Positions 34,551 to 43,496 are shown, counted from the first letter of the stretch. The stretch is DNA of 64,000 nt from Larkinella knui (GCF_003858645.1 NZ_RQJP01000005.1:124001-188000), one strand, 5' to 3'. Notes: generated from the letters alone by a model not told the origin. A program made the numbers and translations.

Positions 34551-35642
34551 TCACGCCTGGGCTTCGACCAGCGCGGGGTAATCGATGAAGCCTTTTTCGC
34601 CACCGGCATAAAACGTCGCCGGATCAGCTTGGGCCAGTTCGGCACCGGTGCTGAAGCGTTCGACCAGATCCGGGTTGGCAATGAACGGAGAACCAAAAGC
34701 GATCAGATCGGCGAGTCCCTTTTGTAAGTCTTTTTCGGCCAGTTCAGCCGTGTATTTGTTGTTCAGAATCAGCGTATTGCTGAATTTGCTCCGAATGGTT
34801 TTAATCAATGGCAGGGTGGTTTCTGCTCCTTCCGGCGCTGCCGTATTGACAACGTGGAGGTAGACGATGCCGAGGTCGTTCAGTTTTTCGGCCAGATAGG
34901 TGTAGGTTTCATTGATTTCCGGGTAATTCGGCATGTCGTTGAAAACACCGTAAGGCGAAAACCGGATGCCAACGCGCTCCTTGCCGATGGCCTGTGCCGC
35001 CTGTTCCGCGATTTCGAGAACAAAACGGGCGCGGTTTTCGACGCTGCCACCGTATTCGTCGGTGCGCTGGTTGCTGTTGGGGTTGAGAAACTGCTCGATC
35101 AGATACCCGTTCGCACCGTGTAATTCAATCCCGTCAAAACCGGCTTCCACGGCGTTTTGAGCCGCCTGAACAAATTCCTGAATCGTTTGCTTCACTTCGT
35201 CGGTGGTCAGTTCGCGGGGCTGGGCATTGGCCTGCATACCTTCCTGATCGGTCCACATGGGGCCTTCTGCGGCAATCGCCGAAGGAGCGATCACTTCGGC
35301 ACCCGCGGGCAGATTAAGCGGATGGCCAATGCGGCCGGTATGCATCAATTGTGCGAAAATGTGCCCGCCTTTTTCGTGAACAGCCTGCGTTGTCAGTTTC
35401 CAGCCCGCCACCTGTTCGGCACTAAAAAGACCCGGAATCCGGGCGTAGCCCAGACCGTTAGGAGAAGGTGCAACCCCTTCCGAAATGATTAAACCCGCCG
35501 ACGCCCGCTGCCCATAATACTGGGCAATCAGTTCGTTGGGGATGTTATTATAGGCCCGGCTGCGCGTCATCGGAGCCATGGCAATGCGGTTGGTTAGCGT
35601 TAAAGAGCCGAGTTGAACTGGAGAAAACAGTAAATTACTCAT
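34551..35642 (-). CDS. Old Yellow Enzyme family alkene reductase (NemA-like)
   Basis: 363 residues from the ATG at 35642 (MSNLLFSPVQLGSLTLTNRIAMAPMTRSRA). FMN/active-site features are LMHTGRIGHP, FDGIELHGANGYLIEQFLNP and DEYGGSVENRARF; the H-x-x-N pair is in ELHGANG. It reduces activated C=C bonds with NADPH, in detoxification. It lies 74 bp downstream of an ArsR-family regulator gene on the same strand, which probably controls it. Confidence 0.9.
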   Translation of the reverse strand: MSNLLFSPVQLGSLTLTNRIAMAPMTRSRAYNNIPNELIAQYYGQRASAGLIISEGVAPSPNGLGYARIPGLFSAEQVAGWKLTTQAVHEKGGHIFAQLMHTGRIGHPLNLPAGAEVIAPSAIAAEGPMWTDQEGMQANAQPRELTTDEVKQTIQEFVQAAQNAVEAGFDGIELHGANGYLIEQFLNPNSNQRTDEYGGSVENRARFVLEIAEQAAQAIGKERVGIRFSPYGVFNDMPNYPEINETYTYLAEKLNDLGIVYLHVVNTAAPEGAETTLPLIKTIRSKFSNTLILNNKYTAELAEKDLQKGLADLIAFGSPFIANPDLVERFSTGAELAQADPATFYAGGEKGFIDYPALVEAQA

Positions 35643-35716
35643 ATCGATTAATGTCTTGGTTCGGCTGAGTAACACATCTATACATTTAAAAGTTTGGATG
35701 CATTGGTGAAATTTTT

Positions 35717-35986
35717 TTAAGTCAGTTTGTTCAGGAAGCCGGACAGGTCTTTTAATCCTTCTTTATTTAAACTCAGGTTTTGGTTTCGGCCTTCCTTGTG
35801 AGAGTTTACCAGGCCGCTGTCGATCAACGTCTTAACGTGATGAGAAACGCAAGGCTGCGATAGCCCGGTCATTTCCTGAATGTCCGAATTGTTCAATGTG
35901 CCTTTTTCGGAAAGGGCTTGTAAAATTTGCAACCGGTATTTGTCGGCAATGGCACCGGAAGCCTTTTCAATAAACTTGTTATCCAT
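35717..35986 (-). CDS. ArsR-family transcriptional regulator
   Basis: 89 residues from the ATG at 35986. A winged helix-turn-helix of ArsR type is seen: KYRLQILQALSEKGTLNNSDIQEMTGLSQPCVSHHVKTLIDSGLVNSHKEGRNQNLSL. I see no metal-binding Cys pair, though CVSHH lies on the recognition helix. It probably represses itself and the adjacent Old Yellow Enzyme gene in response to an electrophile or redox signal. Longer frames upstream are unlikely to be translated. Confidence 0.85.
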   Translation of the reverse strand: MDNKFIEKASGAIADKYRLQILQALSEKGTLNNSDIQEMTGLSQPCVSHHVKTLIDSGLVNSHKEGRNQNLSLNKEGLKDLSGFLNKLT

Positions 35987-36190
35987 GGGCTGACCCGGAT
36001 GGTGGGTCCGGTTTAAACAGAATAGGGTATTTAAATATACTACAATGCGCTGAACGGTGACGTTCACGGTGTTGTAAAATTGATAAACTTCCTTTAATTT
36101 TTTTACTTTATCCCCGCAAACTTGCAATGCATGGCATTTTTCTGACAACTTGCCCGGTAAGATAAATCGGCTGTGGCTAACCGGTTTAAA

Positions 36191-36232
36191 CTAAAAATCG
36201 GTTGAAAGCACTTTCCTGGCTTCCAACCGATT
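36191..36232 (-). terminator. Terminator of the surface-repeat protein gene
   Basis: AATCGGTTGAAAGC (36196-36209) pairs with GCTTCCAACCGATT (36219-36232), 13 of 14. On the minus strand a T-run follows. It lies 44 bp after the stop at 36276. Confidence 0.75.
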
Positions 36233-36275
36233 CGACGAATCCCTACTAATGGGTGGTTTGCTACAACAGTGCGCG

Positions 36276-37457
36276 TTAAAATTGAATACCGACATTCAGG
36301 CCCGGCCACATCCGAACCCGGGTTTGTTCGTCCGACCACCGTCGGCTGAACGTCCGGTCGTAAACATCCCATTTAACCCATTGCGTCCCGATACCTTCAT
36401 TGGTTTGCATTTGCGTGACCTGCACGTTGAACGTGGGCGTTACGGTGAGCGCCAGGCGGTTGTGAAGCGGGAAAATAAAGCTTACGCGGGCCTGGTTCAG
36501 CAAGTTGAGTTCGTCCCAGTGGTTGCCTTCTTCCTGAATCTGGTAGGACATGGCTTCGATGCTGATCTGGTTGCGTTTGCCAATAAAGTGGTTGGTTCCA
36601 ATCCCGTATCCATAGCCCCACCGCACGCTATTCCAGCGAACGTTGTCACCTTTGGGCCAGGCGGCACCGATGGCGAAGATGTTGTAAAACTTGCGGTTGC
36701 CGCCCATCTTGAAGCCGATGTTGGCGTGGAGGGCGTCGCCCGTCCAGACTTCAAACCGGTGGTAGCCGTTTTTGGACAGGCTTAGCAAACCGATCTGTGC
36801 ACCGTCGACGGTTTCGGCCACGTTGATCAGACCAATCTGCGTGCCTTTGACCCGTTTGGCTACGTTGGCGATTCCGGCAATTTGCAGCCCTTCGACCGAT
36901 TCGGCAATGTTGGCAATACCGGCAATTTGAGCGCCTTTGACATTTTCCTTGGTGACGTTGGCAATGCCGCCAGCCTGTACGCCGGTCAGTTGCCCACCGG
37001 AAATATTGGCGATTCCGGCAAACTGGGCACCTTTGACACTTTTTCCAACCACGTTGGCAATTCCGCCGAACTGCGTTCCGTAGAGTGGTCCGCCCGCGAC
37101 GTTGAGAATTCCGGCAAACTGCGCGCCATCCACCTCATGTCTGGTTGCGTTGAGAATTCCCGAAAACTGCGCCCCTTTTACGTAATCTTTTTCCAGGCTG
37201 AACAAGCCACTGAATTCAACACCGTCGAGAGCGGCTGCATACCCGCCGAGGATATTTAATGAAAACCGGTTGCTGTAGCGGGCGTTATCGATTCCGTTTG
37301 TGCTCAATGGCGGAACAAATCCGATTTGGGCGGGGCGGATTACATACCGGCCATGCCGGGCCTGGTTCAGATCCGTCCGCAGGGAATCCGGATCTTGCGA
37401 ATGGGCTTGTGAGGCAATACAAAACAGGAAGGCGGCAAATAAAAGTAACTTTTTCAT
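36276..37457 (-). CDS. Secreted repeat protein (LA_2272-like surface repeats)
   Basis: 393 residues with a signal peptide (KKLLLFAAFLFCIASQAHSQ). About ten tandem units of 19-21 residues follow in the first two thirds, with the core GAQFAGIANV (variants GVQAGGIANV, GTQIGLINV). This matches the pattern of LA_2272-type surface repeats, probably a beta-helix. The last third is a beta-rich domain ending RMWPGLNVGIQF, as in outer-membrane proteins. Surface location is likely, role unknown. The repeats are also near-repeats at DNA level (about 36790-37190). Confidence 0.75.
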   Translation of the reverse strand: MKKLLLFAAFLFCIASQAHSQDPDSLRTDLNQARHGRYVIRPAQIGFVPPLSTNGIDNARYSNRFSLNILGGYAAALDGVEFSGLFSLEKDYVKGAQFSGILNATRHEVDGAQFAGILNVAGGPLYGTQFGGIANVVGKSVKGAQFAGIANISGGQLTGVQAGGIANVTKENVKGAQIAGIANIAESVEGLQIAGIANVAKRVKGTQIGLINVAETVDGAQIGLLSLSKNGYHRFEVWTGDALHANIGFKMGGNRKFYNIFAIGAAWPKGDNVRWNSVRWGYGYGIGTNHFIGKRNQISIEAMSYQIQEEGNHWDELNLLNQARVSFIFPLHNRLALTVTPTFNVQVTQMQTNEGIGTQWVKWDVYDRTFSRRWSDEQTRVRMWPGLNVGIQF

Positions 37458-37659
37458 GACAATCGTATCGTTTACGGGTGTTTACTGTTGTTGCTGTGGA
37501 GTTGATAAAACCGGGCTTTTTCCCGAATCTGCCTCTATGACCGCCATCGGGCTTTCTACCCCCACGCGGCTCTGAAAAAATGTTTAGCCGAAACAACGCG
37601 CCCCGATTGCCCCCAAACCCGCAGACGGATTACCTTTGCCGAAAAACCGACGCCCAGAG

Positions 37660-38631
37660 ATGAACCGCATCGACCGCCTGACCGCCATTCTGATTCACCT
37701 CCAGACCAAACGCGTTGTTAAAGCACAGGAACTGGCCAAGCGTTTCGGTACCAGTTTGCGGACGATTTACCGCGACATCCGGTCGCTGGAAGAAGCGGGC
37801 GTGCCCATCGGGGCCGAAGCCGGTATCGGTTATTTTCTGGAAGATTATCACCTGCCGCCGGTGATGCTCACCCGCGAGGAAGCCAGCGCGTTGCTTTTTG
37901 GGGCCAAAGTGATTGAGAAGTTTGCGGACGAGTCGATCCGGTCGGAGTTTGAGTCGGCTTTGTACAAAATTAAATCCGTGCTGAAGCGCAAGGATCAGGA
38001 GCATCTGGAAGATCTGGAACCGCGCGTTCAGGTGGCCAAACGGCCCACCACGCCCCCGTTTTCGGATGCTTTACTGGTTGATATTCAGCGGGCCATTGGT
38101 CAGCAACAGGTTTTGCAACTGGACTACCGGTCGGCCTACAAAGACGAAACGACCGATCGGGAGGTCGAGCCGGTGGGTTTGTATCACTACGGCGCGGGCT
38201 GGCACCTGATCGCTTTTTGCCGTCTCCGTCAGGATTACCGCGATTTTCGCGTCGACCGAATCCGGCGGCTGGATTATACCGGTCATACCTATTCCAGCCA
38301 AAACCGCCTTTCGCTGACGGCGTACCTCGAAAAAATCCAGCAAACGCAGCATCTGGAGGAAGTGGTGGTGCGATTTGACAAAAAAGTGGTGCGGCATATT
38401 CAGGAAGTGAAGTACCACTACGGGTATGTATCGGAAGACGAGGTGGAAGGGCCGTGGCTTCGAATGAAGTTTATGACGCAATATGCCAAAGGATTGGGCC
38501 GGTGGCTGCTGATGTTTGGCAAATGGGTTGAGATAGAAACGCCCGATACGCTCCACGAAACCATGAAAGAACTGGCGCAGGAAGTACAGGCGCATTATCT
38601 TGAACCGGGATTACACCGATTGACGGATTAA
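37660..38631 (+). CDS. YafY-type WYL-domain transcriptional regulator
   Basis: 323 residues from the ATG at 37660. The N-terminal HTH_11 domain has RIDRLTAILIHLQTKRVVKAQELAKRFGTSLRTIYRDIRSLEEAGVPI. A WYL domain follows with VLQLDYRSAYKDETTDREVEPVGLYHYGAGWHLIAFCRLRQDYRDFRVDRI. WYL regulators sense small ligands. The two genes after it (GyrI-like and VOC) are its probable targets. Its last codons and TAA form the left arm of a palindrome. Confidence 0.9.
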   Translation: MNRIDRLTAILIHLQTKRVVKAQELAKRFGTSLRTIYRDIRSLEEAGVPIGAEAGIGYFLEDYHLPPVMLTREEASALLFGAKVIEKFADESIRSEFESALYKIKSVLKRKDQEHLEDLEPRVQVAKRPTTPPFSDALLVDIQRAIGQQQVLQLDYRSAYKDETTDREVEPVGLYHYGAGWHLIAFCRLRQDYRDFRVDRIRRLDYTGHTYSSQNRLSLTAYLEKIQQTQHLEEVVVRFDKKVVRHIQEVKYHYGYVSEDEVEGPWLRMKFMTQYAKGLGRWLLMFGKWVEIETPDTLHETMKELAQEVQAHYLEPGLHRLTD

Positions 38632-38693
38632 CTGAGATGTCTGACCGGGAAGCGTGCGGCAGCTAATCACCGGTAATCCGTTAATCGGTGTAA
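38611..38693. repeat. Palindrome overlapping the WYL regulator stop
   Basis: TTACACCGATTGACGGATTA (38611-38630) pairs with 38674-38693 with one mismatch. The left arm is the C-terminal coding part including the TAA. It lies 80 bp before the GyrI-like gene. Confidence 0.85.
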
Positions 38694-38773
38694 TTTCGGT
38701 TCAGACTGCTGACATACGGCTGTCATAACCGGGTGCTTACTTTGGGGCATAGGCAATCAAACACCCTTCTGTT

Positions 38774-39229
38774 ATGCAACTCAAAGAAGCGAAACCTCTC
38801 ACCACCCTGGCCTTTTCAACCCAAACCACCCTGGCGGGGTTGACGCCATTTGTCCGGACTGTCGCCCGGCAATTGTACCGGGAAGCCGTCCGGCTCGATC
38901 TGGAAATTACGGGCCCCATTTGCTGGCAATATACCGGTGTTGACGGGAAGCCGGACACGGTTTTCGACCTGGACATTGTGCTGCCCGTTCAGTCGATGCA
39001 GGGCGAACCGGCGGAAGGACTGGCGTTTAAAAAGCTGGCTTCGTTCAACAGCGGCTCGGTCGAACACCTCGGCAATTGGGGCAATCTGGCGGCCACGTAC
39101 GGACCTTTGGCCGGTGGTTTAGTGCAGGCCGGGCATCAGCTAAGTGCGGTAAATCGGGAAGTGTATGTCCATATGGATTTTGAAAATCCGGCGAACAATG
39201 TGACTCAGATCTATATGGGAATTCTTTAA
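38774..39229 (+). CDS. GyrI-like small-molecule-binding protein
   Basis: 151 residues of the GyrI/AraC-effector-binding fold. The typical opening KEAKPLTTLAFSTQTT, the middle GPICWQYTGVDGKPDTVFDLDIVLPV and the end DFENPANNVTQIYMGI fit this fold, which binds small aromatic ligands in many regulators. It has no DNA-binding domain. The VOC gene follows 12 bp later; both may be controlled by the WYL regulator. Confidence 0.8.
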   Translation: MQLKEAKPLTTLAFSTQTTLAGLTPFVRTVARQLYREAVRLDLEITGPICWQYTGVDGKPDTVFDLDIVLPVQSMQGEPAEGLAFKKLASFNSGSVEHLGNWGNLAATYGPLAGGLVQAGHQLSAVNREVYVHMDFENPANNVTQIYMGIL

Positions 39230-39241
39230 AACCGCATCGTT

Positions 39242-39616
39242 ATGAAACTGAACGCAGGCATTATTACCGACAAACTGGCCGAAACCAAGGCGTTTTACCA
39301 AACCGTGCTGAACTTCGGCATTACATTCGAAAATGACTTTTATCTGCTGTTACACACGCCCAACCAGCAGGCTGAACTGAGTTTTCTGTTGCCCAACCAC
39401 CCGTCGCAACAGCCGGTTTTCCAGAAACCGTTTGCCGGAAAAGGCGTCTACCTGACGATTGAAGTGGATGACGTCGATGCGGAATACGAACACATCCGGT
39501 CGCTGAACGTGCCGATTGAAATCGAACTCCGCGACGAGCCCTGGGGCGACCGCCATTTTGCCATTGTTGATCCGAACGGAATAGGAATTGATATTGTGCG
39601 GTATAACGCAATCTGA
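39242..39616 (+). CDS. VOC-family (glyoxalase/bleomycin-resistance-like) protein
   Basis: 124 residues with the paired beta-alpha-beta-beta-beta layout of the vicinal oxygen chelate fold. It opens MKLNAGIITDKLAETKAFYQTVLNFGI; the end DRHFAIVDPNGIGIDIVRY is typical. Metal ligands are not obvious. It likely binds or modifies a small molecule in line with the GyrI-like protein upstream. Its TGA stop lies in the arm of a 30-bp palindrome. Confidence 0.8.
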   Translation: MKLNAGIITDKLAETKAFYQTVLNFGITFENDFYLLLHTPNQQAELSFLLPNHPSQQPVFQKPFAGKGVYLTIEVDDVDAEYEHIRSLNVPIEIELRDEPWGDRHFAIVDPNGIGIDIVRYNAI

Positions 39617-39703
39617 ACCGGGCTGACGCGGATGAAAGGAGTAATCATGATTGGCTACCGCAGTCAAACCCTTTTACTCCTTTCATCCGCGTCAGCCCGG
39701 TTC
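39615..39703. repeat. Perfect 30-bp palindrome between convergent genes
   Basis: Left arm 39615-39644 and right arm 39674-39703 are perfectly complementary, with a 29-nt loop. The left arm overlaps the VOC gene stop and the right arm holds the NUDIX stop (codons for SEPG then TGA). It can stop transcription from both sides. Its arm words (GACGCGGAT, GAAAGGAGT) have a 9-bp spacing. Confidence 0.9.
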
Positions 39704-40180
39704 GGATTGCTTTCTTAGCCAGTCTCTCACGGCCGGGCCGGTTCCGAACGGCCACGGTTTCAGCTCCTTAACCGGCACCAGTTTGTAGTCCTGAAGCTCT
39801 TCTTCGTCGATCTGAATCGTGCCCCACGCCCGGACGTGGTAGGCAATGATGACCTCGTTGCGCTGGTAAAAGGTGTATACGCCCAGCCGTTCCACAATTT
39901 CGGCTTCCAGACCAATTTCTTCCTTGATTTCCCGTAAAACCGCCTGATCGGGTTCTTCGCCCGGTTCCAGAAAACCGGTCACTAACCCATACCATTCAGC
40001 GGGCCAGCCCCGGTTCTGGATCAGGATCACGGTATCGTTTTCGTACTCGACAATGGCGCCCACCACCGGCAGCGGATTGTTCCAGTAGATGTAACCACAC
40101 GCGGCCGAACACACGAGTCGTTCGCGCCCTCCGGCAAAACCGGGCGTTAATGAACTGCCGCATTGGGGACAAAAATTCAT
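39692..40180 (-). CDS. NUDIX hydrolase with zinc ribbon (NudC-like)
   Basis: 162 residues from the ATG at 40180. An N-terminal zinc ribbon is visible (MNFCPQCGSSL with CxxC, then CSAACGY). The NUDIX box is GFLEPGEEPDQAVLREIKEEIGLEAE, with the REIKEE core. This layout is seen in NADH/ADP-ribose pyrophosphatase relatives. It hydrolyses nucleoside diphosphate derivatives; the substrate is not certain. An ATG three codons upstream (40189) is also possible. Confidence 0.85.
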   Translation of the reverse strand: MNFCPQCGSSLTPGFAGGRERLVCSAACGYIYWNNPLPVVGAIVEYENDTVILIQNRGWPAEWYGLVTGFLEPGEEPDQAVLREIKEEIGLEAEIVERLGVYTFYQRNEVIIAYHVRAWGTIQIDEEELQDYKLVPVKELKPWPFGTGPAVRDWLRKQSEPG

Positions 40181-40241
40181 CGTTGGCATCAGGTCGGATA
40201 AGGATTTGCGGTGAATATAAGTACCCCCGTTCGGATTTCCG

Positions 40242-40249
40242 TATATTTG
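40242..40249 (+). promoter_or_regulatory. -7 box of the ruvX-def-nitrilase genes
   Basis: TATATTTG fully matches TAnnTTTG; it is followed by GCAATTC. The ruvX TTG start is 24 bp downstream. The -33 element is weak. Confidence 0.5.
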
Positions 40250-40272
40250 CAATTCATTTAACAAAAGTTACT

Positions 40273-40686
40273 TTGCCGCGATTACTGGCTATCGATTACG
40301 GAACAAAGCGCACCGGTTTGTCGGTTACCGACCCGTTGCAGATCATCGCGACGGCACTGGAAACCGTTCCGACGCACCAGCTGTTGGATTACCTGAAGCG
40401 GTATGTAGCCAGCGAACCGGTCGAAGCATTTGTGGTGGGCTTGCCCACGCGCCTGGACGGTACGGATACCGACAACACGCCCCGGGTGAAAGGCTTTGTG
40501 GGAAGGCTGAAAGCCACTTTTCCGGATATTCCGGTGCATTGGCACGACGAGCGGTTTACGTCGTCGATGGCGTTACAATCCATGATTGCCAGTGGCGTCA
40601 GCAAGAAAGACCGGCGTGTCAAGGGCAACATCGACAAAGTGAGTGCAGTGATTATTTTACAATCCTTTATGGAATCCAAAAGGTGA
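40273..40686 (+). CDS. ruvX: Putative Holliday junction resolvase RuvX (YqgF)
   Basis: 137 residues from a TTG at 40273 (M/LPRLLAIDYGTKRTGLSVTD). The RNase H-like fold has the first Asp in AIDYGTKRTG, VVGLPTRLDGTD, and HWHDERFTS with conserved acidic residues. RuvX acts in rRNA end processing or junction resolution. No ATG fits the start. Its TGA overlaps the def ATG by one base. Confidence 0.9.
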   Translation: MPRLLAIDYGTKRTGLSVTDPLQIIATALETVPTHQLLDYLKRYVASEPVEAFVVGLPTRLDGTDTDNTPRVKGFVGRLKATFPDIPVHWHDERFTSSMALQSMIASGVSKKDRRVKGNIDKVSAVIILQSFMESKR

Positions 40687-41258
40687 TGATTTACCCAATA
40701 ATAGCTTACGGTGATTCCGTTTTGCGGAAACGGGCGCAGAACATCGAGAAAGGGAGTACCGATGTTAAAAAACTCAGTGAAGACCTGTTCGAGACGATGT
40801 ATAACGCATCGGGCATCGGGCTGGCTGCTCCGCAGATCGGCAAAAGTATCCGCATGTTCGTTGTCGACGGAACGGCCCTGAACGAAGACGAACCGGAAGA
40901 AGAGAAAGACCCCAGCCTGATGGGTTTCAAGAAGGTGTTTATCAATCCGCAGATTCTGGAAGAAGACGGCGACGAATGGGGTTTTGAAGAAGGCTGTCTG
41001 AGTATTCCACAGATTCGGGGGGAAGTTTTTCGGCCGGAATTCGTCAAAATTCAGTATTTCGATACCGACTGGAACGAACACATCGAAGAATACGACGGCA
41101 TGGCCGCCCGCATCATTCAGCACGAATACGACCATCTGGAAGGCAAGCTGTTTACCGATTACCTGCCTCCGCTGAAGCGCCAGCTGATGAAGAAAAAACT
41201 GGCCGACATCACGCGGGGCAACGTGAAAGCGGATTATAAAATGAAGTTCCCGAAATAA
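40686..41258 (+). CDS. def: Peptide deformylase
   Basis: 190 residues. Three PDF motifs are present: GIGLAAPQ (43-50), EGCLS with metal ligand C104, and HEYDH (H146 and H150 as ligands, E147 catalytic). It removes the formyl group from new proteins. An acidic insertion (ALNEDEPEEEKD, about 64-75) is often seen in Bacteroidota. The ATG at 40686 shares a base with the ruvX stop, so translation is coupled. Confidence 0.95.
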   Translation: MIYPIIAYGDSVLRKRAQNIEKGSTDVKKLSEDLFETMYNASGIGLAAPQIGKSIRMFVVDGTALNEDEPEEEKDPSLMGFKKVFINPQILEEDGDEWGFEEGCLSIPQIRGEVFRPEFVKIQYFDTDWNEHIEEYDGMAARIIQHEYDHLEGKLFTDYLPPLKRQLMKKKLADITRGNVKADYKMKFPK

Positions 41259-41264
41259 GAAGCA

Positions 41265-42038
41265 ATGCTTCACCTGACCCTGCTCCAAACCAGCCTCCAC
41301 TGGGAAGATCCGACGGCCAACCGGGCGATGCTGGAAGAAAAAATCTTCGCGCTGCCCGAAAAAACCGACCTCATTGTGTTGCCGGAAATGTTTACGACCG
41401 GTTTTACAATGAACGCCAAAGCCCTGGCCGAACCGATGAATCTGACCACGTTCCGCTGGCTCAAACAGATGGCGGCCCAGACCGACGCCGTGGTGACGGG
41501 AAGCTACATTGTGCAGGAAAAGGGCCAGTTCTACAACCGCCTGATCTGGATGGAGCCCGGCGGGTCGTTCGATGTCTACGACAAGCGGCATCTGTTTCGA
41601 ATGGCGGGGGAAGATCAGACGTATGCCGGGGGCACCAAACGACTGGTAAAATCCTGGCGCGGCTGGAACATCTGTCCCCTGATTTGCTACGATCTCCGGT
41701 TTCCGGTCTGGAGCCGAAATACCGGTTTGGAATACGATCTGTTGCTCTACGTTGCCAACTGGCCAGCCTCCCGCAGCACCGCCTGGAACGCCCTGCTGCA
41801 AGCCCGCGCCATCGAAAATCTGTCGTATGTAGCTGGTGTCAACCGCGTTGGCGAAGATGGCAACGGGCACCGATACGCGGGCGATTCATCGGTAATCGAC
41901 CCGAAAGGAGAGATCCTTTTCCGGCAAAACCAAACCGAAACCATTTACCAGACGACCTTGTCGCTGGACGAGTTGCGGGCGTATCGGGAGCGGTTTCCGG
42001 CCGACCGCGACGCCGATGCGTTTCAGATTATCGGCTAG
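41265..42038 (+). CDS. Nitrilase-family amidohydrolase (omega-amidase-like)
   Basis: 257 residues with the Glu-Lys-Cys triad of the nitrilase superfamily: E41 (LPEMFTTGF), K107 (YDKRHLF), C141 (LICYDLRFPVW). This order and the RAIENLSYVAGVNRVG segment fit the YafV/NIT2 omega-amidase branch, which clears alpha-ketoglutaramate. It follows def by 6 bp in the same operon. The aminotransferase gene starts about 140 bp later from its own promoter. Confidence 0.88.
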   Translation: MLHLTLLQTSLHWEDPTANRAMLEEKIFALPEKTDLIVLPEMFTTGFTMNAKALAEPMNLTTFRWLKQMAAQTDAVVTGSYIVQEKGQFYNRLIWMEPGGSFDVYDKRHLFRMAGEDQTYAGGTKRLVKSWRGWNICPLICYDLRFPVWSRNTGLEYDLLLYVANWPASRSTAWNALLQARAIENLSYVAGVNRVGEDGNGHRYAGDSSVIDPKGEILFRQNQTETIYQTTLSLDELRAYRERFPADRDADAFQIIG

Positions 42039-42118
42039 AAACCGGCGGTGAACCCTTCAATTTTTTCGCCATTCCGTATAAATATTTAAATTATACGCAC
42101 TTATCATGAGATAGTTAG

Positions 42119-42126
42119 TAATTTTG
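42119..42126 (+). promoter_or_regulatory. -7 box upstream of the aminotransferase gene
   Basis: TAATTTTG matches TAnnTTTG in full and is followed by GCATTC. A small hairpin CGGGT-TAAAAAG-ACCCG (42131-42147) lies in the presumed leader. The gene starts at 42176. Confidence 0.45.
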
Positions 42127-42175
42127 CATTCGGGTTAAAAAGACCCGAGTCTTGAATTAATCATATCATAATCTC

Positions 42176-43393
42176 ATGTCTGCATCGGTAGAAACTGCCA
42201 GTTTATTGGCAGACCGCATTATCGCGCTGGAGGAATCGTCGACATTGGCGATGACCAAAAAAGCCCGCGAACTGGCCGCATTGGGCCACAAAGTAATCAG
42301 TCTCAGCGTTGGAGAACCTGATTTCAAGACGCCGAAACACATTTGCGAAGCCGCCAAGCAAGCCATCGACGAAGGCTACCACGGTTATTCGCCCGTAGCG
42401 GGGTATGCCGATCTGCGGAAAGCCATTGCAGATAAGTTCAAACGGGAAAACAACCTCGACTGGAAACCGGAAAACATCGTGGTCTCGACGGGTGCGAAAC
42501 ACTCGCTGGCGAATGTGATTCAGGTGCTGGTCAACCCTGGCGACGAAGTGATCATTCTGGCTCCATACTGGGTGAGCTACTCCGAAATGGTGAAACTGGC
42601 CGAAGGGAAGTCGGTTATCCTCGACGGTGCCTTTGAAAATGACTTTAAAGTAACGGCGGATCAGGTGGAAGCCGCGATTACGGATCGCACCAAAATCGTG
42701 ATGTACGCGTCGCCCAACAACCCGACCGGTTCGGTGTATAGCGAAGAGGAACTCCGCGCGATTGCCGCCGTGGTGGCCCGGCACGAAAACGTCATTGTGC
42801 TGGCCGACGAAATCTACGAACACATCAATTTTACGGATAAGGGCCATTTCAGCATTGGTTCCATTCCGGAAATCAAAGACCGCGTGGTTACCGTTAACGG
42901 CGTAGCGAAAGGTTTTGCGATGACGGGCTGGCGGATTGGTTACATCGGAGCCGCCAAGTGGATTGCCGACGGGGTTGAGAAATTGCAGGGACAGGTCACG
43001 TCCGGAACCAGCTCGATCTCACAACGCGCCACGATTGCTGCCCTGACCGGCCCCATGGAACCGACCTACGAAATGTCGAAAGCCTACGAACGTCGCCGGG
43101 ATCTGGTGGTGAAGTTGCTGAAAGACATTCCCGGTTTTAAGGTCAACGTGCCGGAAGGTGCTTTCTACGCGTTCCCGGACATCAGCTATTATTACGGCAA
43201 ATCGGACGGAACAACGACCATCAACGATTCGGATGATTTTGCCACCTGGATTCTCAATACCGCCTACGTTTCGACGGTAGCCGGATCGGGTTTTGGCGCG
43301 CCCAACTGCCTCCGGATTTCGACCGCAGCCTCCGACGAAGCCCTGGCCGAAGCCGTTCAGCGCATTAAAGATGCGGTGGCTACGTTAAAATAA
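42176..43393 (+). CDS. Aspartate aminotransferase (class I PLP)
   Basis: 405 residues, fold type I. Motifs: SLSVGEPDFKTPKHI near residue 42, STGAKHSLANV, SPNNPTGSVYS, LADEIYEHI, and the PLP Lys in VNGVAKGFAMTGWRIGY near residue 243. It moves amino groups between aspartate and 2-oxoglutarate or related acids. It lies between the nitrilase-like gene and ahcY. A palindrome begins 1 bp after its stop. Confidence 0.9.
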   Translation: MSASVETASLLADRIIALEESSTLAMTKKARELAALGHKVISLSVGEPDFKTPKHICEAAKQAIDEGYHGYSPVAGYADLRKAIADKFKRENNLDWKPENIVVSTGAKHSLANVIQVLVNPGDEVIILAPYWVSYSEMVKLAEGKSVILDGAFENDFKVTADQVEAAITDRTKIVMYASPNNPTGSVYSEEELRAIAAVVARHENVIVLADEIYEHINFTDKGHFSIGSIPEIKDRVVTVNGVAKGFAMTGWRIGYIGAAKWIADGVEKLQGQVTSGTSSISQRATIAALTGPMEPTYEMSKAYERRRDLVVKLLKDIPGFKVNVPEGAFYAFPDISYYYGKSDGTTTINDSDDFATWILNTAYVSTVAGSGFGAPNCLRISTAASDEALAEAVQRIKDAVATLK

Positions 43394-43394
43394 A

Positions 43395-43496
43395 TGGTAT
43401 TCGGTTTACGGTTTCCAGTTTACGGTGGCTGACGCGTTAGTCTTCGCGCGCTAACATAAAATGCGCCAGCCACTGAAAACCGTAAACCGAATACCA
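43395..43496. repeat. Heptad palindrome (GGTTTAC type)
   Basis: A perfect 20-bp outer stem (43395-43414 with 43477-43496) is extended inward by GTGGCTGACGC pairing with GCGCCAGCCAC (10 of 11). The left arm is five 7-bp words (TGGTATT, CGGTTTA, and three more). It lies between the aminotransferase stop and ahcY. Confidence 0.9.

Noticed and set aside
36028-36037. TATTTAAATA palindrome upstream of the ArsR gene as an operator
   Set aside because: A 10-bp A+T-only palindrome is likely by chance here, and no matching copy is found before the Old Yellow Enzyme gene.
40389-41870. 493-codon minus-strand open frame across ruvX, def and the nitrilase gene
   Set aside because: It opposes three genes with intact catalytic motifs and tight operon spacing; no domain is seen in it.
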